From assembly GCA_036505635.1 (NCBI GenBank), contig DASXTC010000035.1, forward strand, positions 1 to 58,865: DNA of 58,865 bases. The letters are read 5' to 3'. Position 1 is the first letter of the stretch; each line of letters begins with the position of its first letter. The position numbers and the translations under genes were made by a program. The notes under the pieces were generated by a model. It saw only the letters and a program-made list of their open reading frames with translations. It had not been told where the DNA came from and made no database searches. Of this stretch, positions 17,507-26,534 are shown in pieces. The stretch is from DASXTC01 sp036505635. Its GTDB lineage: Bacteria > Acidobacteriota > Polarisedimenticolia > JACPZX01 > DASXTC01.

Positions 17507-17534
17507 AATCTATTCCGGCCGCCGCTCAAGTCAA
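17507..17534 (-). promoter_or_regulatory. Sigma-70-type promoter upstream of the lipoprotein-pilR pair
   Basis: Minus strand: -35 TTGACT (17529-17534), 16-base spacer, -10 TAGATT (17507-17512). The predicted transcription start falls at about 17500, next to the GTG start codon at 17498, which would make the mRNA leaderless. It would drive the lipoprotein gene and pilR separately from the sigma-54-driven pilin operon. Confidence 0.5.
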
Positions 17535-17660
17535 GATGGACGCTGGATGTGGGGCACCCCGGGAATCCGCGCCGCGCGGGGCGATGGGGGATGCAGGCAG
17601 GGGGAACCGGGGTCTCCATGGGGGGGAAGGGCGCGGCCCCCCCTGCCTTCGGGCGAACCT

Positions 17661-19607
17661 TTATAGATCCGTCTGCCAGACCGTGACCATGGTGCGGGGC
17701 AGCTCGAGGTCGGAAGGGGGCCACTGCCCCTTGATCAGTCTCTCGTCGAACCAGACGTCCGGTGTGCCGCCCGTGCCCCCCAGCACGCCCATCCGGGTCA
17801 CGATGCTGCCGAAGAATGTCCCGTTGCCCTGCGCGTCCCATGTCCCCGATGTGTAGATGACGCCGTACCAGTTGATGTCCTTGAGCATCGGGATTCCGTT
17901 GTCGTCGCGCAGGGTGGAGGTCGTGTAGCTGAAGGTGTCCCCCGTGACCGGTACGACGGTCGACGTCTGGCCTCCCGCGTTGGGGTCGATGGTGGCCGCG
18001 CCCGACGCGCTGGTCATGTAGTTGAGGTTCACGTACTGCTCGCCGGAGTCGTAAAGCTTGTTGCCGTTGGCGTCGACGTATGGTTCTCCCGGCGGGAGGA
18101 GGGCGCGGCTCACGCCGTCGGGCCCGATGCCGGTCTGCCTCAGGTTCACGGCGTTGAGAAAGATGAAGCCGGCGCCGGACCAGCTATCGGATGAGGTGAG
18201 CGACACCTCGTCGGTCAGGTTGGTGCCTGCCGGATCCGGGGGCTGGCCGTCGGACGTGTCGAAGAAGTAGAGGCCGCCGCGGTTGCCCTTCGTCCACCTG
18301 GCGAAGGTCTTGGCCGCGCCGACGCCGTTCTCCCGGAAGCTGTCCCCGGCCCCCGTCCAGACGAAGTAGTGGGCGTCGCCGAACCCGCTTTGCGACACCT
18401 GCTTCCACATGTCGTAGTCGAACGCAGGGCAGGAGACGACCGAGTGCTGGAACTCATTGGAGTTGTCGGCGGCCGTGGGCGTGCCGGAGTTGTAGGGATA
18501 GGGCTGCACCAGGTTGCCGGGCGATGCGTTCGGGTCGAGCGGCGGGTTGAAGGTCCCGCCGGAGACGAGACGGAACCAGGGATCGGCGATCGTGGCCGAG
18601 GCGGTCCCGGCCCGCGCGTTGATGTAGTTGGTCAGCGTGGCGCCGGAGATGTAGCTGTTCTGCGCGGCCCACGGGATGCTCTCGGGGGCCCGATCCTGCA
18701 GCTGGGTCTCGCTCGTGGAGATGCTGGCGTCGAGGACCGCCGTGGTGGCTCCCCAGTGCACGGCGAAGGCGCCGTTGGTGCTGAGGCTCGTGCACGATTG
18801 GAGCGGTCCGCCGGGGCCAGGGTAGGGCGCCTCGTTGAGGACCATCTTCACCACGCGCTCGGCCATCCGCCGCGAGGTCGGCGTCGTGACCCAGGTCGAG
18901 CCCGACTTCGCCATCCCCCGGAACTTGGCGGCCGTCACCTTGACCGTGGCGATTCCGTACCTGGTCGGCGCTCCGTTCACCATGATGATGGGCGGGCCGT
19001 AGATGTCGATGCGCTGGATGCGCCCCGTGTTGGGCTGGTCGGTGAAGACCGTTGCGTTGATCTGATCCAGGATGTCGATCGTGTTGGGATCGCTGGCGGC
19101 GAGGCTGGTGCTCTGGAGGATCATGTCGGGCCCCGCCTCGGTGCCCCGGTACTCGGCCGCTAGGTTTCCCCGGTACGGCTTGTCGAAGAAGGACAGGTAG
19201 CTCAGCGCGTTCGGGTCCACCGTGAGGCCCTGGCGGAAGTAGGGCTTTCCCGCCGTGCCGTCGGCCGCAACCTCCACGGTGTTCGGGTCGTTGTCGTGGT
19301 CGAAGATCCGCTGCAGCCGATCGTAGTAGGCGCTGTTACGCATGTCGTACGTGTTGAGGAACTTGAACTCCACGCTCGAGGGCACGGACGGGGGACCGAA
19401 AGCCGGCCGGTCGAACATCGCCTTGATCATGCGGGCCCCCGCCTCCGACACGAACAGGAGCTGGTCGGAGTCGCGCTGGTTCTGCGCGATCAGGTTCTCC
19501 GTGTCGGCCATGAACAGGTACGACAGGCCCAGCAGGGTCAGGATCACCGTGACCATCATGGTGATCAGAAGCGCCGAACCCTTCTCTGTCGAACGCATCG
19601 CTGTCAT
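17661..19607 (-). CDS. pilX: Large PilX-type minor pilin / pilus assembly protein
   Basis: 648 residues, several times the size of PilX of Pseudomonas. The N-terminus GSALLITMMVTVILTLLGLS is the PilX-type hydrophobic helix with a class III-like leader (MRSTEKG), followed by the PilX-typical stretch LLFVSEAGARMIKAMFD. The remaining ~550 residues are Asn/Asp/Thr/Ser/Gly-rich, secreted in character, with repeated DPN turns. Start ATG at 19607 with GAGG eight bases upstream, just after the pilW stop. By family it would join the minor pilin complex at the pilus tip. The large passenger region is not recognised. Confidence 0.75.
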   Translation of the reverse strand: MTAMRSTEKGSALLITMMVTVILTLLGLSYLFMADTENLIAQNQRDSDQLLFVSEAGARMIKAMFDRPAFGPPSVPSSVEFKFLNTYDMRNSAYYDRLQRIFDHDNDPNTVEVAADGTAGKPYFRQGLTVDPNALSYLSFFDKPYRGNLAAEYRGTEAGPDMILQSTSLAASDPNTIDILDQINATVFTDQPNTGRIQRIDIYGPPIIMVNGAPTRYGIATVKVTAAKFRGMAKSGSTWVTTPTSRRMAERVVKMVLNEAPYPGPGGPLQSCTSLSTNGAFAVHWGATTAVLDASISTSETQLQDRAPESIPWAAQNSYISGATLTNYINARAGTASATIADPWFRLVSGGTFNPPLDPNASPGNLVQPYPYNSGTPTAADNSNEFQHSVVSCPAFDYDMWKQVSQSGFGDAHYFVWTGAGDSFRENGVGAAKTFARWTKGNRGGLYFFDTSDGQPPDPAGTNLTDEVSLTSSDSWSGAGFIFLNAVNLRQTGIGPDGVSRALLPPGEPYVDANGNKLYDSGEQYVNLNYMTSASGAATIDPNAGGQTSTVVPVTGDTFSYTTSTLRDDNGIPMLKDINWYGVIYTSGTWDAQGNGTFFGSIVTRMGVLGGTGGTPDVWFDERLIKGQWPPSDLELPRTMVTVWQTDL

Positions 19608-19617
19608 CTGCCGCACC

Positions 19618-22332
19618 TCAGAGTGAGCAGTTCGGGTCGGTTGATGGATCGCACGAGACGACGCTCAGCGGGCTGGTCACGACGGTGACGTCGCACCGCC
19701 CGGTCCCGCCCATGGAGGCCACCGTGAAGAGGAATTCGGACGAGAAGGTCTCGCCGATCCAGACGCTGCCGGCCTTGTTGAGCACCGGCTGGGTGAACCT
19801 GTACTTCAGGCGCACGGGGTTCGCGCCGTTGTTCCCGGCCAGAAGGCTCAGCACCGGCGCGAGCGGGTTGACCGTGAAGTCCAGCGTCGCTGTCGGCGAA
19901 AGGGACGGGCTGAGGTTGAACGTCCTCGGGGACGTCAGAGCGCCCAGCACGTTGTACACGAACTGGTCCAGCTTGGGGTCCTTGCCCGCGTTGTTGGTCC
20001 AGCTGATTCCCACCACGTCGATGCTCACGTCGGCGGTGCAGTTGTTGATGATGTCGAAGAAGAGTTCGTTGTTCTTCAACGACCCGGTCGCCGGAGAGAT
20101 GGTCGGATTGGTGGGCGAGATGCAGCACGCGATCGACGACACCGTGACCGCGGTCGTGGAGGTCGAGGTCGTGCAGCCGCTCGTATTCGTCACGTAGGCG
20201 ATTATCTGCACCGTCGTCCCGGAAGCCACCGAACCGGCGTTCCACGTGTAGGAGTACGGCGCCGTGTTGTCCGTCTGGTTGGAGAGCACCGCGCCGGTCC
20301 CGGCGTTCTTGACGACCAGCTGGGTGGAGGTCGCCGAGACGCCGCTGACGGTGATGGTGATCGTCTGATTGCCGACGAGCGTGGAGCCCCCGGGGTTGAC
20401 GTTCATGCTGATGCTCCCCCCGAAGGTGCACATGTCGGCTTGATCGGGGAGCGACAGGGCGCTCTCGTTGCCCGGACAGTCATCGAGCGCCGAGATCTTG
20501 TAGTAGTAGCTCTGGCTCGCCATGACCGACGGGACGTTGGGGTCCTGGAACTCGGGGGCGCTCGGATTCGAGACGACGCCGCTGAACACCTGGCTGTAGG
20601 AGGCCTGGTTCGGATCGTTGCCGAGGTTGACCACCGCACGGTAGACCGAGTACTTGTCGATCACGATGGCCGCGGGAGTCGGATCGGTGTTCTGCGAGAC
20701 CGTGTTCCACGTGACCTTGTGCAGGCCGAGCCCCATGTCCGTGGCCGACACCGAGGTGGGCGCCGCCGGGGGGACGTTGGTTGTGGACGCGCCGTCCGCC
20801 GCCGCGGAGACCGCTCCCTGCTTCGCGCAGAGATCCTCTCCCTTGACCTTGTAGTAGTAGCGCCGGCAGTTGACGACGCTGGCGTCGGTCAGCGCGTTGA
20901 CAGTGAAGGGAACCGTGTTGGGGTCCCAGCTCGCGAGCACCTGCGACGGCGTGTTTGGATCGAACGTCGAGACCGCACCTTTATAGACGCGGTACCCCTT
21001 CAGGTCCCGGATGGGGTAGGGGGACGAATCGCAGCTCAGGTTCGTCGTATTGCCCGTGATCCCGGACCATGAGACGTTGACCTGGTTCTTGACGGCGGCG
21101 AGGGTCGCCGCCGCGTTGCCCGAGCACGCCGCGCCGGTCACCTGCGCCGGAGTGGTCGTGTCGGTCGGCGTGGAGGGGCCCACGATCACGTTGCCGCTCT
21201 GGTTGCCGGTCATATCGACCGAGCGCGCGGCGTAGTAATGAGGGCCGGTGATCCCCGAGATGTAATAGTCGAGCCCGGTCGTGGAGACCACGTTGGTGAG
21301 GTTGCCGGTCGAGGTGCCCCAGCTCAACGTGTAGCTGGCGATGTCGGGGTCTCCACCGGAGGTCCATTTCAGGTAGGTGCCGTCGCAATGCCCCTGGCAC
21401 GCGGTGAAGCTGGCCGGGGCGTTCGGATCGTCCAGGTCGATGTCCACCACGCCGACCATGCCGAGGTTACGCGGCGTCACGTCGGTCGCCAGGGTGTACT
21501 TGCGGTAGTGCTTCGTCAGCGCGTTGGGATCGGTCGGGTCGACGTAGGCCAGGTCTGGATCCTCGGTCATGCCGACGACCTTGATATTGACCTTCGTGAT
21601 GCTCGCGCGCGCTGCGAGGCTGGCGGCGTCCTCGGCCCCGCCCACCGGCGTCACCACGTTGCCGGCGCCGTCGTAGTAGATCAGGTCCATCGACTTGATG
21701 TTGTCGGCAACCGGCTGCTTGACGACCGATGTGCTGTTGGGCGAGACGATGTAGCGGTAAAGGGTGTAGGGCGGATCGCTCTGCGTCAGGTAGATGTTGC
21801 TGACCGACACCGTCTCCTGAGTGCCGTTTCGCGGGACGCCCTGCACGTCGGCGACGAAGCTGATGCTGGTGCCGCCCGCGCCCGAGGGCTTGCCCAGGGC
21901 GTACGTGACGATCTCGTCGTTGCCGGTGCTGACGGTCCTGAAGGGCATCCCGGAGCCGCCAAGGGTCGATTCGGGGGTGGTGCGCGCCGTGGCGTCCTCG
22001 AAGTCGTAGTCGCCGCGCACGGTGATGGCGCTGGCCCACATCCCCTCGATCTGCTCGTCGGGCCTCGTGGTGACCCCGTCGGGATTGGTGTTGAAGCCGG
22101 CCATCCGGACGTCGGCCACCATGCGATCGAAGGCGACCCGCGTGTTCTGCTGCTGACCGGCGGCGTTCTCGCTCGTCTTGAAGGACTTCTGCAGGTTGTC
22201 GTAGAGGGAGAACATCACGATGAAGACGATCGCCATCACCGTGACCCCGACCAGAACCTCGGCCAGGGTGAACCCTCGCTCCCCGCGCCGGACGCCCCGT
22301 CCGAAAGGCCCCGCCGAACTCGTCATCATCAT
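19618..22332 (-). CDS. pilW: Giant PilW-type minor pilin with FN3-like repeats
   Basis: 904 residues against ~250-350 for ordinary PilW. Prepilin leader ending RRGERG, then FTLAEVLVGVTVMAIVFIVM; the cleavage site falls after about residue 20. The PilW-like part is about 20-300. About residues 320-700 contain fibronectin type III-like repeats: paired motifs such as YLKWTSGGDPDIASYTLSWG, KGYRVYKG and YYYKISALDDCPGNES, each ending in a YYYK/YYAA strand. A further Ig-like beta region follows. Start at the first of three ATGs (22332) with AGGAG seven bases before it; the frame is open further upstream but without a site. Sits between pilV and pilX. Confidence 0.8.
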   Translation of the reverse strand: MMMTSSAGPFGRGVRRGERGFTLAEVLVGVTVMAIVFIVMFSLYDNLQKSFKTSENAAGQQQNTRVAFDRMVADVRMAGFNTNPDGVTTRPDEQIEGMWASAITVRGDYDFEDATARTTPESTLGGSGMPFRTVSTGNDEIVTYALGKPSGAGGTSISFVADVQGVPRNGTQETVSVSNIYLTQSDPPYTLYRYIVSPNSTSVVKQPVADNIKSMDLIYYDGAGNVVTPVGGAEDAASLAARASITKVNIKVVGMTEDPDLAYVDPTDPNALTKHYRKYTLATDVTPRNLGMVGVVDIDLDDPNAPASFTACQGHCDGTYLKWTSGGDPDIASYTLSWGTSTGNLTNVVSTTGLDYYISGITGPHYYAARSVDMTGNQSGNVIVGPSTPTDTTTPAQVTGAACSGNAAATLAAVKNQVNVSWSGITGNTTNLSCDSSPYPIRDLKGYRVYKGAVSTFDPNTPSQVLASWDPNTVPFTVNALTDASVVNCRRYYYKVKGEDLCAKQGAVSAAADGASTTNVPPAAPTSVSATDMGLGLHKVTWNTVSQNTDPTPAAIVIDKYSVYRAVVNLGNDPNQASYSQVFSGVVSNPSAPEFQDPNVPSVMASQSYYYKISALDDCPGNESALSLPDQADMCTFGGSISMNVNPGGSTLVGNQTITITVSGVSATSTQLVVKNAGTGAVLSNQTDNTAPYSYTWNAGSVASGTTVQIIAYVTNTSGCTTSTSTTAVTVSSIACCISPTNPTISPATGSLKNNELFFDIINNCTADVSIDVVGISWTNNAGKDPKLDQFVYNVLGALTSPRTFNLSPSLSPTATLDFTVNPLAPVLSLLAGNNGANPVRLKYRFTQPVLNKAGSVWIGETFSSEFLFTVASMGGTGRCDVTVVTSPLSVVSCDPSTDPNCSL

Positions 22333-22414
22333 GGTGTTTCTCCTCGTCTTCACGGTCGCATCCTCCTGACCACGCTCTGTGCCGCGCCGGGGGCAGAGTC
22401 CGGCCGGCTCACGG

Positions 22415-22900
22415 CTACCAACGAATCCCTTCAAGCTTGACGCTGCGGTCCCTTCTCAACTCCTTCCATCCCAGCGTGACGTCGATCCGGATCGCCTCGC
22501 CCGTCGAGAATGTGGGCGGGGTCACCGTGCCTCCCACCGGGGTCATGGTGACGACACCGTATCCCTGGTAGAGCTTGGTGCGGATGTCGCTCCCCCACTG
22601 CGCATTGGCCACGCTGGCCGACACGCGCGTGTCGGAGGTGACGCTCTGGGCGTTCGGATCGGGACTGGCCCCCTGCAGCAGCAGGTAGAGGCCCGTGTAG
22701 GACTGCTTGTTGATGTCCTCCATGATGTCCTGTCCGAGCGCGGTGGCCTGCGTGAGCTGCCTGCCGGACTTCACGAAGGTGCCGCCCAGCACGAACATCG
22801 AGCAGATGGCCACCATCACGCCGGCCATCAGGCCGAGCGAGACCAGGATCTCGATGAGGCTGTAGCCCTTCTCTCCCTTGCGGGCGCACGAAGTGGTCAT
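22415..22900 (-). CDS. pilV: PilV-type minor pilin
   Basis: 161 residues. Short basic leader MTTSCARKGEKG followed by YSLIEILVSLGLMAGVMVAI, with the Glu at mature position 5 required for methylation and assembly. Product of this type joins the priming minor pilin complex. The ATG overlaps the stop of the upstream pseudopilin gene (ATGA). An 82-base gap to pilW carries that gene's ribosome-binding site. Confidence 0.82.
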   Translation of the reverse strand: MTTSCARKGEKGYSLIEILVSLGLMAGVMVAICSMFVLGGTFVKSGRQLTQATALGQDIMEDINKQSYTGLYLLLQGASPDPNAQSVTSDTRVSASVANAQWGSDIRTKLYQGYGVVTMTPVGGTVTPPTFSTGEAIRIDVTLGWKELRRDRSVKLEGIRW

Positions 22901-23454
22901 CGCGTGAACCTCGCGCCGACCTTGCCGGCGACGGTGAAGGTGATGGTGTACCGATCGGTGTATCCGCTTCCAATGCCATGCGCCAGCCTGACGTAGTTGG
23001 CCGTCGGGTTCAGATCGTCTGGCGTGGTCGGGTTGGCGACGGTGCCGTTCTGGTTGAGGTTGAAGGTGAGCGCTCCGGTGGGAGCGTTGGTGATGGTGAT
23101 CTCCTTGGGCAGCCTGAACGTCTGGGTCGTGATCGGTTTGCCCGGGATCGTGTAGCTGAACGAGTAGGTGTTCGTGGGGGACGGGTTGATGGTGAACGTG
23201 ACGGGCAGGTGCTGCGTCACCGAGATCTGCCGCGCCGTCCTCATGTGACTGACCATCTGATCCGACGCCGACCTGATCCGATAGGCCCGGTAGAAGCTCC
23301 CCACGTTGGGGACCGCCGCCGCGACCACCAGTCCGATGATGACCACCACGACGAGCATCTCCGCGAGGCTGAATCCCGCCTCGCTCCGGCGCCGGTTACC
23401 AGCCCCGCCGCCTGCCTTCCTCCGGTCGTGAATCATCTGTCTCAAGCCTCGCAT
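22897..23454 (-). CDS. GspH/FimT/FimU-type minor pseudopilin
   Basis: About 185 residues. Leader MRGLRQMIHDRRKAGGG... ending in EAG, then FSLAEMLVVVVIIGLVVAAA with Glu5, then the FimT-typical stretch SDQMVSHMRTARQISVTQH. First gene of the minor pilin operon (pseudopilin-pilV-pilW-pilX). I choose the ATG at 23454 because the ATG-type start at 23496 would lie at or before the transcription start predicted from the sigma-54 promoter. Confidence 0.82.
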   Translation of the reverse strand: MRGLRQMIHDRRKAGGGAGNRRRSEAGFSLAEMLVVVVIIGLVVAAAVPNVGSFYRAYRIRSASDQMVSHMRTARQISVTQHLPVTFTINPSPTNTYSFSYTIPGKPITTQTFRLPKEITITNAPTGALTFNLNQNGTVANPTTPDDLNPTANYVRLAHGIGSGYTDRYTITFTVAGKVGARFTR

Positions 23455-23502
23455 CCTCAGGACTCCCTTCCCCACGATTGACGCCCCTCGCTGCACGGGT
23501 AG

Positions 23503-23518
23503 AGCAAGGCCGCTGCCA
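23503..23518 (-). promoter_or_regulatory. Sigma-54 (-24/-12) promoter of the minor pilin operon
   Basis: Minus strand TGGCAGCGGCCTTGCT: the -24 GG and -12 GC are separated by exactly 10 bases and the flanking TGGCA and TTGCT match consensus. The start codon at 23454 is 48 bases downstream. Same pattern as the promoters in front of the three major pilins in this window. Confidence 0.75.
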
Positions 23519-23654
23519 GGTGGTATCCGGTTTTCGGGATGTGCGCCGGAAGAAGCCTCTGTTCAGCCTCTTGGGAGTGGGCCGCGCCCTCCGGGGAGGG
23601 GACCATGGCCGCCGAGCGCCTTCCGGGAGGGGATAAGAACTGTTACGAGATGCC

Positions 23655-25598
23655 TCAGATGAGCCGCTGGCTTTCCGCGAGAGGTTTAGACGATGACGCG
23701 GAAATGAGCTCGGGGGGGACCGGGAGGGTGACGAGGAGGCGCGCCCCGCCCCCCTCGGCGTTGGCGGCCTGGATCGTGCCGTCGTGGCAGACGATGGCCT
23801 TCTGTGCCAGCGCGAGGCCGAGCCCCGTGCCCCGTTCCTTGGTGGTGACGAAGGGCATGAAGAGACGATCGAGCACCTCGGGCTGAATCCCCGGCCCCGA
23901 ATCGGCCACCTCGATGCTGACCTGCCCCCCCTCCGGATCGAGCGACCCGGTGATCGTCACGCGACCCCGGGCGCCGGGCCCGGGCGGCATCGCCTCCACG
24001 GCGTTGCGCAGGAGATTCTGGAAAGTCTGCCTGAGGAGCCCCTCGTCGGCCCGGATGGCGCGGGGCCACTCCCCCATGAGGTCGATCCTCACATCAGGTC
24101 TCTCCAGGTCGCGCGCGACCTGCCGCGCGACGTCGGCCATGACGGAGCGCAGGTCCCACTCGGTGGGCACGAGGGTCGCGGGCCGCGCGTACCTGAGGAA
24201 ATCGTCCACGACCCGGCCGATCGACTGCACCTCCCGGACGATCGCGGACGCGTGCTCTCCATGGCTCGCCCAGCTCGAGCCCTCCCCTTCCCGAGGCTCC
24301 CTTCCGATCAGCCGCGCATACCCGAGGATCGTCGCCAGGGAGTTGCGGAACTCGTGCGCGATGCCGGCCGACATCTCCCCCAGTCCCGCCAGGTTCTCTT
24401 TCAGACGGACGCGCTCCTGAAGACCGCGGATCTCGGTGAGGTCGGAGAACAGACAGAAGGCGCCGCCGCCCCCCGCTCCGGCGCCCGGGATCGCGGAGAC
24501 GGTCACGCCCAGATGCGCCGCCGCGACGCGGCGGTCGCCGGGAGGCTGGTAGGGCACCACCTCCCGCGAGTGGGCGCGTCCGGCTTCCACTCCGTCGCGC
24601 AGTATCTGCAGCAGCGCGGGCGAGGAGCCGAAGACCTCCCTGAAGTCACGCGCCACCACGCGGCCCCGCGGGGCGCCGAGGATCGTCTCGCCTGCCGGGT
24701 TGAGAGCCGTGATCCTCCCTTCCGGCCCGACGATCATCACGCCGCTGGTCAGGCCGTCGAGCAGCTCGGGGCTGATCCTCTCCGGCCGGCCCGAGCCGGC
24801 GAGCGCCCGCATCCGGTCCAGCTCCCGCTCCTGATCCTTGAGCTTCTCGACGACGCCACGGAACGAGGAGATCAGATCCTCCGGCTCGACGGCGGGTCTG
24901 ACCTCCCGGGCCTCGAGCTGCGCGGCCGTGGCCCTGAGCGCCCGGTAGGGACGCAGGACCCAGCGGACAAAGGGAAACACGAGGGAGAGCACGACGAGAC
25001 CGGCGATCGCCTGCGTCCAGGCCAGCAGGCGGATCTGGCGCGAGATCGTCCGCATGCCGCTCACCTCGTGTCCAGTCTTGAGAAGAGAGACCGGCCCCGT
25101 GCCCGCCCGCTCGAGCGCGACAAAGACGAGGATCTCGCCACGGTCGCTGCCGTACTCGGAATCGTCCTGGGCCGGCGCCTGCTCCCTCAGGATCGTGCCG
25201 CCGCTCGCCAGCGCGCCCTGGTCGGAGTGGCCGACCTCCGCCGCCACCTCGTCGATGACCCCCACGCGCCACGGCTCGGTGCCCGCGATCACGCGCCCGT
25301 CGAGATCCAGGATCTCGAGCGAGGCCAGCGAGTAGGCGCGGGCGAGATCGGTCAGTCGCGCTGTGATCGCGAGCCTTCCCGCGGGCTCGCGCGATCGCGG
25401 GGCCAGGCCCGAGTCGGTGAGCTCGCGTGAGACGGCGCGTGAGGTCGACGTAATCCGGCCTTCCGCCTCCTCGACGAGGAGAGATCTTGATCGGTACAGG
25501 ATGTTGAGGTCGATCACGCCGGCCGAGACGAGGAAGAGCACGAGGAGCACCAGGAAGAGCTTGACCTGGCTCTCGTAGCCCTGGACCCGGATCTCCAT
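23655..25598 (-). CDS. pilS: Membrane sensor histidine kinase (PilS/NtrB-like)
   Basis: 647 residues. TM1 about 13-33, a ~155-residue extracytoplasmic sensor region, TM2 about 192-213, HAMP-like linker to about 260, PAS domain about 278-395, then HisKA with H-box MSAGIAHEFRNSLATILGYA (phospho-accepting His415) and HATPase with N-box QNLLRNAVEA (Asn532), DSGPGI and GTGLGL. The NtrB-type H-box (HEFRN) is the kind that pairs with NtrC-family regulators, fitting the PilR-like gene 7 kb away. It follows pilD by 30 bases at the end of a long operon. Confidence 0.85.
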   Translation of the reverse strand: MEIRVQGYESQVKLFLVLLVLFLVSAGVIDLNILYRSRSLLVEEAEGRITSTSRAVSRELTDSGLAPRSREPAGRLAITARLTDLARAYSLASLEILDLDGRVIAGTEPWRVGVIDEVAAEVGHSDQGALASGGTILREQAPAQDDSEYGSDRGEILVFVALERAGTGPVSLLKTGHEVSGMRTISRQIRLLAWTQAIAGLVVLSLVFPFVRWVLRPYRALRATAAQLEAREVRPAVEPEDLISSFRGVVEKLKDQERELDRMRALAGSGRPERISPELLDGLTSGVMIVGPEGRITALNPAGETILGAPRGRVVARDFREVFGSSPALLQILRDGVEAGRAHSREVVPYQPPGDRRVAAAHLGVTVSAIPGAGAGGGGAFCLFSDLTEIRGLQERVRLKENLAGLGEMSAGIAHEFRNSLATILGYARLIGREPREGEGSSWASHGEHASAIVREVQSIGRVVDDFLRYARPATLVPTEWDLRSVMADVARQVARDLERPDVRIDLMGEWPRAIRADEGLLRQTFQNLLRNAVEAMPPGPGARGRVTITGSLDPEGGQVSIEVADSGPGIQPEVLDRLFMPFVTTKERGTGLGLALAQKAIVCHDGTIQAANAEGGGARLLVTLPVPPELISASSSKPLAESQRLI

Positions 25599-25628
25599 CT
25601 CGAATCGGCCCCGCGCGCGGCTCCGGCG

Positions 25629-26534
25629 TCAGCCCGTAATCGGCAGCGTGACGACCAGCCCGAGGTACCAGTCGATGATCTCGGCGCCCCAGAAGAGGCT
25701 CACCAGCGCCGCGACCCCCAGAAAGGGTCCGAAGGGGACGGGCGTCTTCATCGTGTGCCGGCCCAGGAGGACCAGCGGGACGACGTAGATCGACCCGATC
25801 ACCGAACCCAGCAGCATCGTCAGCAAAACCTTGGATATGCCCAGGAAGGCTCCCACCATGGCGAGCATTTTCACGTCGCCGAGCCCCATCCCCTCGCGCC
25901 GCTCCTCTGATTCAACCTCCGCCTCCACTTCGACCTCTCCTTCCGACAGCGGAGGGACGGTGGGGGCCGGGGGCCTCTTCCGCCAGGCGGACCGGGCGCG
26001 CGCGTAAGCCATATATAGGGTCCGCACCGCGTAAGGGACCACCCCGCCCATCAGCGCCCCCATCAGCGCGCCCCGCAGGCCGGGATCCTCGCCAAAGGCG
26101 GAGAACCCGACGCCGGCGGCGATCCCGGGGAGCGTGACACGGTCGGGCAGAATCCCGTGCCGGAGATCGATCGGCACGAGCACCAGGATCGAGACGGCCA
26201 GCCAGGAGAGCGCGGCCCAGCGCAGGGTGAGGCCGTGCTGCGCCGCGAGGGAGGCCAGGAGCACCGCGGAGGCGGCCTCCACCAGCGGATACCTCCATGG
26301 GATCGGCCAGCGGCAGCGGCGGCAGCGCCCGCCCAGGACGATGAAAGAGAGGACCGGGATGTTGTCGAACCAACGGACGGGGGCCTCGCACGACGGGCAT
26401 GCCGAGCCGGGCCAGACGACCGAGCGTCCTTCCGGGAGGCGGTGGATGCAGACGTTGGCGAACGAGCCGAACAACAGCCCGAGCGCCAGGGCGATGGCGA
26501 TCTGGGCCGGCCAGGCCAGAGTCGCATCGATCAT
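25629..26534 (-). CDS. pilD: Type IV prepilin peptidase / N-methyltransferase
   Basis: Integral membrane aspartic protease that removes pilin leaders and N-methylates the new N-terminus. The zinc-ribbon cysteine pairs CPSC (46-49) and CRRC (71-74) are present, as are the catalytic aspartates in PIDLRHG (Asp124) and GMGLGDVKM (Asp221). Several TM segments; 301 residues. An unusual acidic insert EVEVEAEVESEE precedes the second Asp motif (about 201-212). The ATG overlaps the stop of the TPR gene (ATGA). Substrates in this window are the eight pilin-like proteins. Confidence 0.95.
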   Translation of the reverse strand: MIDATLAWPAQIAIALALGLLFGSFANVCIHRLPEGRSVVWPGSACPSCEAPVRWFDNIPVLSFIVLGGRCRRCRWPIPWRYPLVEAASAVLLASLAAQHGLTLRWAALSWLAVSILVLVPIDLRHGILPDRVTLPGIAAGVGFSAFGEDPGLRGALMGALMGGVVPYAVRTLYMAYARARSAWRKRPPAPTVPPLSEGEVEVEAEVESEERREGMGLGDVKMLAMVGAFLGISKVLLTMLLGSVIGSIYVVPLVLLGRHTMKTPVPFGPFLGVAALVSLFWGAEIIDWYLGLVVTLPITG

